NCBI GenBank assembly: GCA_044375105.1
Contig: JBILNK010000071.1
Location: forward strand, 1-18,965
Origin: JBIKLM01 sp044375105
GTDB lineage: Bacteria; Planctomycetota; UBA1135; GCA-002686595
DNA length: 18,965 nucleotides
Direction: 5' to 3'
How positions within the stretch are numbered: position 1 is the first letter of the stretch; the number at the start of each line of letters is the position of its first letter. The notes beneath the pieces were generated by a model that saw only the letters and a list, made by a program, of their open reading frames with translations, was not told the origin of the DNA and did no database searches. The position numbers and the translations under genes are program-made. Shown piece by piece: positions 7,185 to 12,786 of the stretch.

Positions 7185-8323
7185 GCCGGCGCCAAGGAGA
7201 GATCCTGGCGCAGCTGCTGCACGATTTGGTCGATGATTTCGGCTGGCGTCGACGCGCCCGCGTGGATGCCCACATGGCGCTTGCCCTCGAACCATTCCCG
7301 GCGGATGTCGGCCGCGCTCTCGACCTGGAAGGTCGGCACCCCATGGGAGGCGCAGACCTCGACCAGTTTGCGCGAGTTGGACGAGTGCGGGCTGCCGACC
7401 ACCAGGATCACGTCGGCGGTGCTGGCCAGGTGTTCGGCCTCCTCCTGGCGTTCGGTGGTGACGTGGCAGATCGTGTTGACCACGCGCACCTCGCGGGCCT
7501 TGGGCACCAGGGCGGCGGCGATCAGGCCGGCCTTCTTGGCGATCAAGGTCGACTGGATCACCACGCCGGCGCGCTTGAGCGGCGGCAGGGCCTCGGCTTC
7601 TTCGATGCTCTCGAGCACCGTCGCCTGACCGCCGGCCTCCGCCACCGAAGCCACGATGCCGCGGATCTCGGGGTGCTCGCGCTGCCCGACCACGAACACG
7701 TCGTAGCCCTCCTTGACCAGCCCGACCGCCTTCCTGTGGATGATGTCGACCAGCGGGCAGGTGCCGTCGATGACCTGCAGGCCGGCCGCCTTGGCCTCGC
7801 GCTTGACCGCCGGCGGCACGCCGTGGGCGCGGATCACCAGAGCCGCCCCAGCCGGCGCCGCCAGGTGGTCATCGACGTGCGTGATGCCGTGCTCGCGGGC
7901 CAGCTTGTCGACGGTGTAGGAGTTGTGGATCAGCTCGCCGTGGGTCAGCACCGGCCGAGACTTGTCCTGGGCCGCTTCCACCGCCAGGTCGATGGCGCGC
8001 TCGACGCCCCAGCAATAGCCGGCGCTCTCGGCGATCTCGATGGTCACCCGCCCGTCCAGGCTGGTCTCGATCCGGCTGCGCGGCCCTTCGCGCAGGCTGC
8101 GGTTGGTCAAGGCCGGGCTGGCGCCCGCCTTGGTGCTGGCCGGGGCGCGGGCGCCGGTTTCGGCTCGGGAGCGCTCGGAAGGGTCCATCGGACCGTCGGT
8201 TTGGCTCATGGGGCGATCGGAGGGGCGAAGGCTCTGCCGCGATGTCGCTCCGCGTCCCCGGCCGGTGGCGGCGTACCAGGCCGCCAGCTGGCGGCCCTCA
8301 GGCAGGCTGAGGGGCTGCTGCAT
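7181..8323 (-). CDS. ispH: 4-hydroxy-3-methylbut-2-enyl diphosphate reductase IspH (LytB)
   Basis: Role: last step of the MEP isoprenoid pathway, reducing HMBPP to isopentenyl and dimethylallyl diphosphate with a 4Fe-4S cluster. Numbered from ATG 8323 (380 residues), the cluster cysteines are Cys104 (GYCWGVERA), Cys189 (DGTCPLV) and Cys286 (NTICHVTTERQ). Substrate residues are His133 (LIHN), His167 (AHGVP), His217-Glu219 (HPEIRG), the SSNS stretch at 314-317 and GASTP at 356-360. All are in family order. The conserved core starts near residue 85, so the N-terminal 80 residues are an unconserved extension; ATG 8209 (342 residues) or ATG 8188 (335) would be nearer the normal 310-320. The ATG at 8323 lies inside a 13-bp hairpin, and an 18-bp palindrome follows at 8279-8296, both of which favour a downstream start. 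The gene follows the radical-SAM-like gene and overlaps the ABC ATPase by 4 nt. Confidence 0.95.
   Translation of the reverse strand: MQQPLSLPEGRQLAAWYAATGRGRGATSRQSLRPSDRPMSQTDGPMDPSERSRAETGARAPASTKAGASPALTNRSLREGPRSRIETSLDGRVTIEIAESAGYCWGVERAIDLAVEAAQDKSRPVLTHGELIHNSYTVDKLAREHGITHVDDHLAAPAGAALVIRAHGVPPAVKREAKAAGLQVIDGTCPLVDIIHRKAVGLVKEGYDVFVVGQREHPEIRGIVASVAEAGGQATVLESIEEAEALPPLKRAGVVIQSTLIAKKAGLIAAALVPKAREVRVVNTICHVTTERQEEAEHLASTADVILVVGSPHSSNSRKLVEVCASHGVPTFQVESAADIRREWFEGKRHVGIHAGASTPAEIIDQIVQQLRQDLSLAPA
8279..8296. repeat. Perfect 18-bp palindrome in the ispH leader
   Basis: GGCCGCCAGCTGGCGGCC is its own reverse complement. It lies 25-45 bp inside the longest ispH frame, or 70-88 bp upstream of the alternative ATG 8209. 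It could be a dimeric repressor site or an RNA hairpin in the leader. It might also be chance in a GC-rich coding stretch. Confidence 0.5.
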
Positions 8324-8325
8324 CG

Positions 8326-8365
8326 GCTCGGGCGCAGCCCGGGCCGATGGGTTCTGAGCCTGTCA
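8326..8365 (-). repeat. Gene-end element, copy A (stop codon plus hairpin)
   Basis: 40 nt that match 17450-17489 at 35 positions without gaps. Read on the minus strand it begins with the TGA of the radical-SAM-like gene, passes through GGCTCAGAACCCATCGGC, and ends in a GC stem with a TGC loop. Here the stem extends to 13 pairs (8321-8333 with 8337-8349, one G-T pair) and takes in the farthest-upstream ispH ATG. No T-run follows, so it may be a transcript-end or processing element between two genes of one operon, or a dispersed repeat. Confidence 0.7.
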
Positions 8366-9085
8366 GGCCGCGGGCACGATCGCCACGTTCCGTCCGGTCT
8401 TCTTGGCCGCCGCGTCGGCGATGGCCTCGAGCCGGGACTTGGAGACGGGTTGGAGCTTCTTCGAACGGTCGGCTTTCGCAGGAGTGGTCAGCTGCAGGCC
8501 GGAGGGCGCCAGCTTTGCCACCTGGGCCAACCAGCTGCGGACTTCGGCTTCGGAGGAATTGTCGACGGGGCCGCTGACGAAACAGGCGCGCAGCAGCCAA
8601 CGCTCGGATTCTAGCTGGGCTAGACCCTCGACCAGGTCCTTGTAGGCCTTGGCCGGTTCTCCCGTGAGGGCCGTGAAGGTCTTCTGGGTGCCGGCGTCCA
8701 GGCGCAGGATCGGCTGGTGGTAGGCGATCAGGCTGTGGCGCAGGTCCGGGTCGGTCAGCCCGGTGCCATCGGAGATCAGCGCCAGGTGGGCCTTGGGGAA
8801 CCACTTGTGGCCGAGCTCGCGCAGGTTTTCGGAGATCTGCCTGAATTCCGGGTGGCGCATCGGATCGATGTCGCCTGCCACCAGCAGGGTCTTGAGCTTG
8901 GCCCCCTCCTTGGACAGTTCGATCAGGCGCCGGGCCACCGTGGTGACCACCATGGCCTGGGTGGGCGGATGCCCGGGGCGGAGGGACGCGCAGCAGGGGT
9001 CGATGCGCAGGGCGGGGCCGAACAGTTCGGTCTCCTCCGGTCCACGCACGATCTGTCCTAGCACTTCGGTCAAAGTCGATGTCAT
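8363..9085 (-). CDS. Radical-SAM-like protein lacking the CX3CX2C cluster motif
   Basis: 240 residues. From about residue 66 the chain follows the COG0731-like radical SAM fold: LVAGDIDPMRHPEF (68-81) in the place of SGNGEPTLHPDF, LALISDGTGLTDPDLRHSL (101-119) for the LITNGSLL strand, ILRLDAGTQKTF (126-137) for the KLDA strand, then LVEGLAQLE, a WLLRACFVSGPVDNSSE strand-turn (163-179) and LQLTTPAK (197-204). The N-terminus FGPALRID (22-29) resembles the YGPVPSRRLG...LGID opening, but the next stretch, DPCCASLRPGH, has only two adjacent cysteines and no CX3CX2C. The GEP motif that contacts SAM also reads IDP. It therefore looks like a relative that has lost iron-sulfur chemistry, assuming this alignment is right. 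ATG 9085 has GAGG just upstream. It precedes ispH in one apparent operon. The function is unknown. Confidence 0.7.
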   Translation of the reverse strand: MTSTLTEVLGQIVRGPEETELFGPALRIDPCCASLRPGHPPTQAMVVTTVARRLIELSKEGAKLKTLLVAGDIDPMRHPEFRQISENLRELGHKWFPKAHLALISDGTGLTDPDLRHSLIAYHQPILRLDAGTQKTFTALTGEPAKAYKDLVEGLAQLESERWLLRACFVSGPVDNSSEAEVRSWLAQVAKLAPSGLQLTTPAKADRSKKLQPVSKSRLEAIADAAAKKTGRNVAIVPAA

Positions 9086-9357
9086 CGTCCTCTACAAGCG
9101 GGGTTGGCGATGGCTGGCGAGAGTTCCCCTGCGGATCGGCGCCGCACACGGCACAAACCCACGGCCGGGGCAGCCGCGCGGCCGCCGGACCCTCGGCCCA
9201 GCTTCCGGTCACAGGGGGTACGGCAAGCTCCGCCCCGCGGTTTGCGGCCCATATCCGACACCTATCGGGGGCCGGAATTCCCGTGATCTTAGTGCTCGCC
9301 GGCGGCCAACGCCAGCGGAACCCGGGGCCCCGGGGCCGTTCGATTAGATGTCTAACT
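9086..9357. other. Intergenic region upstream of the radical-SAM-like gene
   Basis: 272 bp, probably holding the end of the 9358-9774 gene and a promoter for the minus-strand operon. The palindrome TTAGATGTCTAA (9344-9355) sits 2 nt past the upstream stop codon, and a GGCCCCGGGGCC palindrome (9326-9337) follows; together they could end transcription. I found no convincing -35/-10 pair. Confidence 0.4.
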
Positions 9358-9774
9358 TCAGGCCCCGACATCCGGGTCCCCCCGCAGCGCTCCCGAGGAG
9401 ATCTCCTGAACCTCCCTCCGCCAAGGGCAAACCGCCAACGCCAGCAGCCCGAGCGCCAGCCCGCTGCGCCAGGGATGGTCCGCCAAGGAGCGCAGCCAGC
9501 GCAGCGCCAGCCCCTCGCCGAAGTCCGGTGCCAAACTCCGCTCCAGCGTCCACAGGGCCAGCATCAGCCCGCCCCCGACACCCAGGCAGCGCCCCCAAGG
9601 CGCCGTCGGCCCGCCCGGCTCCGCACTCCCTCCATCGAGCGCATCGAAGTCCCACGCAGACCCCACCCCGCCCGCGGCCGGCTGCTCCCCGAGGTCCCCG
9701 CGCCCCTTCCGCTCCGGCTGCCAGAGCGACCGACGACGCTCCCTCTCCTCGGACTCCTGGGGCGGGCTCCACAT
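9358..9774 (-). CDS. Small hypothetical membrane protein, two predicted helices
   Basis: 138 residues, family not recognised. Residues 1-58 are charged then Gly/Ala-rich (a probable cytoplasmic or disordered arm). A hydrophobic stretch CLGVGGGLMLALWTL (63-77) and a second one SGLALGLLALAVC (104-116) are separated by an amphipathic WLRSLADHPWR segment, suggesting a helical hairpin with both ends on one side. I favour this frame over the overlapping ones because hydrophobic residues cluster into two plausible helices, codon third positions are strongly G/C, Trp is well represented, and AGGGGG stands just before the ATG at 9774. The long open frames opposite it are Pro/Arg-rich shadows. It lies 272 bp upstream of the radical-SAM-like gene and on the same strand; any functional link is unproven. 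Confidence 0.55.
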   Translation of the reverse strand: MWSPPQESEERERRRSLWQPERKGRGDLGEQPAAGGVGSAWDFDALDGGSAEPGGPTAPWGRCLGVGGGLMLALWTLERSLAPDFGEGLALRWLRSLADHPWRSGLALGLLALAVCPWRREVQEISSGALRGDPDVGA

Positions 9775-10081
9775 ATCCCCCTAGACCGACCCGATCGCCC
9801 CCGGTCGCCGAGATTCTCCCGATCCGCCGGATCCGCCCGAGCGACCCCGCGCCAGATCCGCCGCCGAGCTTTCCAAGCCGACGCTCCCGGGCCCTTGGCG
9901 CCGCTCGTTGCCCTGCTTGCGATTCAACCGGCCCTACGGCCCGGGATGGACGCGGTTCCGTCCGCCCTGGGCGCTTCGGCCGCTCGAGCCTTGGCCTACG
10001 GAGAGATCGCGATCCTCGGGTTCGGCCGTCAACTCGAGAGCGCCCGCCTCCTGGCCCTCCGGCCGGCCTGAGCCGCCCGAC
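9775..10081. other. Intergenic region between two minus-strand genes
   Basis: 307 bp. It should hold the 3' end of the 848-residue gene and the promoter of the small membrane protein. On the + strand the last 180 bases before 10071 could encode a 60-residue hydrophobic peptide starting at a TTG near 9889 (LVALLAIQPALRPGM...), but there is no ribosome site and no family resemblance, so I do not call a gene. A GGCCGGCC palindrome lies near 10062-10069. Confidence 0.4.
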
Positions 10082-12628
10082 TCACTGGGCCAGGGCTTGC
10101 AGTGCGTTGGAGGCGCCGAAGAGCTGTGGGGCCAGGGGGTCGAGGCACCAGGCTTGGACGGTGAAGACCAGGCCGGGGGGCACGTTGGGCCAGTTGAAGT
10201 GGAAGTCGGCCCAGCCGAGGGAGTCGGTCTGGCCCGGCAGGACGATCTCGGGGAAGGGCACCAGCGTTCCGCCCAGCAGCGGCAGTTGGATCTCGCTGAA
10301 ACCGCCGACCCACCAGAGCGGCTGGTTCGGCTCCGCCGCCCGCAGGGCCAGGCGCGTGGGCGTGCCCGGCAGCAGCTTGCCGGTGCCGACCAGCACCGGC
10401 ATCTCGATCGAGCCCTTCATCCCGCCGCCCAGCACCCGCCAGGGCTCGAGCCCCAGGTCGAAGCCGACGATACCGACGTCGATATTGCCGTCGTAGCTGG
10501 GGTCGTAGGTGCCTTGGGGCAACAACAGGTTGGAGGAGCTCGTGACGAAGGCGATGCCGACCTTTCCGTCGCCTAAGGAATCTGCGAGGGGAACATTGTC
10601 GTTGCCATTGCCTCCGTACCAGGATCCGTACAGCAAGGTTTCTCCCAGGGGGTCGAGCTTGCCGATATAGAGATCCCCGGTGGCGAAGCTGCCGGCGAAG
10701 GCGGGTTGCAGCGCATCCGGGGTGATCGGCCAACCGCTATTGCCCGCCGCGCCGATGACAACCGGGTGTCCGTCATTGCCGGGGAAAACCCAGTCCAGGT
10801 CACCCGCCGTGCCCGGATTGACTCCGATGTACGTCGCCAGGCAGGCTCGAGTCAGGTTGGGAGCAATCTTGATCAGATAGCCCGACTTGCCTACGGGGGG
10901 TACCTGGAATGAGCCAGGAAGCGCGAGCAAATTCAATGATCCTGGCCTGCCCGCCGCGTAGATGCTGCCGCTAGGATCAGTGCCAAGTCCGAAGTGAACC
11001 AGGTTTCCTCCAGGTATGTACGTTCCCGCGATCAGGGTGGTCAGGTCCGCGGACAGTTTGCCGATGTAACCGCGGCTGAAGTCTTCGAAGGTGTTGGGGT
11101 GGAAATTCGAGAGCACCCCCGGGGTCGTGGGGGCCGGCGGCTTGTCGGCGCTGGCGTTCCCCGAGAAGAGCAGGTCACCGTCAGGCGTCACCACCATGTC
11201 GTAGATCGGCATGGCATAGAAGTAGGTATGCGCCACAACCGCAGGAATCTCCGGATCAATACGCAGGAACAATCGCTTTCCAGCAGCCCAGACCGGATCG
11301 TAACCGGCATTGACCAGCAGGGGAAAATCGGGCATCGCGTCGTACACAGCCAGCACGAGGTCTTGGTCCGGGAGAACCGCAGCTCGTTGGGCGTTCTCTG
11401 AGTCAGTTCCTCCAAGCACGGTGGACCACTGGACCGAATCTCCCTCCGCGCTGAGCAAGGTAATCGCGATGTCGGCTTCAGTCGTCGGGTTCACGAGCTG
11501 GCCCTGTAGGGGAGTACCCACGATCGGGAACTCCGCGGACCAAGTTTGGCCCAATACGGCAAGGCCAGAGCCACGCTCCAGGACATGGTCCAGGTACTCA
11601 GCCTCGGTGCCTCCCAGAAACGTCATCCAGGCCAAGCTCGAGTCGTTGGTCCTGAAGCGAGCTATTCCCATGTCACCGAGACCGGCGATCAATGGCTGGA
11701 TGCTCCCCGGTGTGCCGATCATGCCGGTGCTGCTTCGGAATCCGACGATGAAGTCGCTGTTGGCTGCCATCTCCGCAGCCTCCGGAGGGAATCCAAGTTG
11801 ACTGTTGCCCAGGTAACTGCCGAACTCGAGCGTAGGGTCGAGTACCCAGCCCTCGGCAGGGGTCCAGGCGGGCACCACCAGGCCGAAAGTTTCGTCTTGA
11901 CCTGCACGAATCTCGAAGCGAACCGGAGTGATCGTCCCGGGACTGCCCGTTGGGGAGAGGGGCCAAGCGAATTCGGCGCACTGGCGCAGAACGCCGGTCT
12001 GGCCGAGCGCCAGCAGTTCCCCCTCCTCGACCCGTTGACTGGCCGGTGCCTCGACCGAGAAACGGAAGTCCTCGGGGCGAATGCCGGCATCTAGGTGGGC
12101 ATGCCAGCGAGGCCGCCCCTGCGGGTCGAGGCCCAGCGACACATCGATGCCAGGCTGCACCTCTTCGAGTACCAGCTCGGCGAATCCAGGGACGCGTACA
12201 GCGCTGCGTGTACCCAGGAAGAAGTTGTAGTAGGTTTCCTTGACCCCTTGCTCGCGGATTGTGAGCGGTTTCTGGCCGTCGCCGAAGCGGATCACGAACT
12301 CGTCGAACGGTTCGACGGTCGGCCTCGAATCCATCTCCGGGTCGTAGCGCTCACCGGGGATGTTGCGGACGACCAAGGCATCGCGGGTGACCGTCAGGGC
12401 CAGATTGCCCGCTAAGCAGCCATAGAGCACCCCCTCGTCCCACTGCCCTCGGTTGGGGATGAAGGCCCCCGTCCCCTGAATCCGACCGCCGGCCTGCTGA
12501 CTGGGGCCACAGGGGACGGGCGTGACCGCCGGGGCGGCCTCGCCTGCGAGCTCCTCCCGCTGCGTATGCAGCGAGCTAGCCGGAGCTTGGGGAAAGGCCA
12601 GGGTCAGCAGGGCGAGCAAAGCGATCAT
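10082..12628 (-). CDS. Large secreted protein: DUF7948-like N-terminal domain, SBBP-type repeats, planctomycete C-terminal module
   Basis: 848 residues, predicted secreted. Residues 1-18 are a signal peptide (MIALLALLTLAFPQAPA). Residues 55-250 carry the FIPNRGQWDEGVLY opening, YNFFLG (134-139) and VQPGIDVSLGL (157-167) pattern of the DUF7948 domain that precedes SBBP repeats. SBBP-like units follow: FGSYLGNSQLGF, WMTFLGGTEAEYLD, WSTVLGGTDSENA and, later, YGSWYGGNGNDN, consistent with a beta-propeller. The last 106 residues (743-848) are a separate beta-rich module, LLGGTLVPFP...DFHFNWP...WCLDPLAP...ASNALQ, which I recall from many planctomycete exoproteins. ATG 12628 has AAGGA nearby. The central part uses A/T-ending codons more than the two ends. 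It is divergent from the propeller gene at 12787. The role is probably cell-surface or extracellular; no catalytic site is seen. Confidence 0.85.
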   Translation of the reverse strand: MIALLALLTLAFPQAPASSLHTQREELAGEAAPAVTPVPCGPSQQAGGRIQGTGAFIPNRGQWDEGVLYGCLAGNLALTVTRDALVVRNIPGERYDPEMDSRPTVEPFDEFVIRFGDGQKPLTIREQGVKETYYNFFLGTRSAVRVPGFAELVLEEVQPGIDVSLGLDPQGRPRWHAHLDAGIRPEDFRFSVEAPASQRVEEGELLALGQTGVLRQCAEFAWPLSPTGSPGTITPVRFEIRAGQDETFGLVVPAWTPAEGWVLDPTLEFGSYLGNSQLGFPPEAAEMAANSDFIVGFRSSTGMIGTPGSIQPLIAGLGDMGIARFRTNDSSLAWMTFLGGTEAEYLDHVLERGSGLAVLGQTWSAEFPIVGTPLQGQLVNPTTEADIAITLLSAEGDSVQWSTVLGGTDSENAQRAAVLPDQDLVLAVYDAMPDFPLLVNAGYDPVWAAGKRLFLRIDPEIPAVVAHTYFYAMPIYDMVVTPDGDLLFSGNASADKPPAPTTPGVLSNFHPNTFEDFSRGYIGKLSADLTTLIAGTYIPGGNLVHFGLGTDPSGSIYAAGRPGSLNLLALPGSFQVPPVGKSGYLIKIAPNLTRACLATYIGVNPGTAGDLDWVFPGNDGHPVVIGAAGNSGWPITPDALQPAFAGSFATGDLYIGKLDPLGETLLYGSWYGGNGNDNVPLADSLGDGKVGIAFVTSSSNLLLPQGTYDPSYDGNIDVGIVGFDLGLEPWRVLGGGMKGSIEMPVLVGTGKLLPGTPTRLALRAAEPNQPLWWVGGFSEIQLPLLGGTLVPFPEIVLPGQTDSLGWADFHFNWPNVPPGLVFTVQAWCLDPLAPQLFGASNALQALAQ

Positions 12629-12786
12629 GGGGCGAGTCCTTGGCGAGGTCTTGGGGACGAGACATCCGGAGACTACCCGCCCATCTATTTTTTCGTGGGT
12701 TTTCTTCTTGACTTTTTTGAGGGGGGGGGGGGCGAGGGTGGGGTTGTTCGATCCGTTCCTGACCTCGCAACCCCAACGGAGGACCC
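12629..12786. promoter_or_regulatory. Shared divergent promoter region with homopolymer tracts
   Basis: 158 bp between two divergent secreted-protein genes. It contains the only AT-rich patch nearby: T6 (12688-12693), T4 (12700-12703), T6 (12713-12718), then a G12 run. TTGACT (12708-12713) could serve as a -35 for the + gene, but no matching -10 is visible at normal spacing. GGAGG (12778-12782) is a strong ribosome site 4 nt before the ATG at 12787. The minus gene has AAGGA before its ATG. Confidence 0.6.
12721..12732. repeat. Run of 12 G in the divergent promoter
   Basis: Twelve uninterrupted G immediately after TTTTTTGA, 54 bp upstream of the + gene start and 92 bp upstream of the minus gene start. 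Tracts of this length slip during replication in many bacteria and can vary promoter spacing. It is non-coding here, so a length change would alter expression rather than reading frame. A sequencing or assembly length error is also possible. Confidence 0.85.

Noticed and set aside
6120..7628. 502-codon open frame on the + strand across the ABC and ispH genes
   Set aside because: It is antisense to two firmly identified genes, is rich in Arg, Gly, Pro and Gln, and shows no domain. High GC makes long shadow frames common.
7226..8614. 462-codon + strand frame opposite ispH
   Set aside because: Its composition (repeated Gly, Asp, His, Leu) mirrors the antisense of ispH codons, and it has no family features.
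9348..10496. 382-codon Pro/Arg/Ser-rich + strand frame
   Set aside because: It overlaps the end of the 848-residue gene and the whole small membrane gene on the other strand. It has low complexity and no ribosome site.
12708..12736. Sigma-70 promoter with -35 TTGACT
   Set aside because: The position 17 bases downstream falls in the G run and gives GGCGAG, which is not a -10. I kept only the general promoter-region call.
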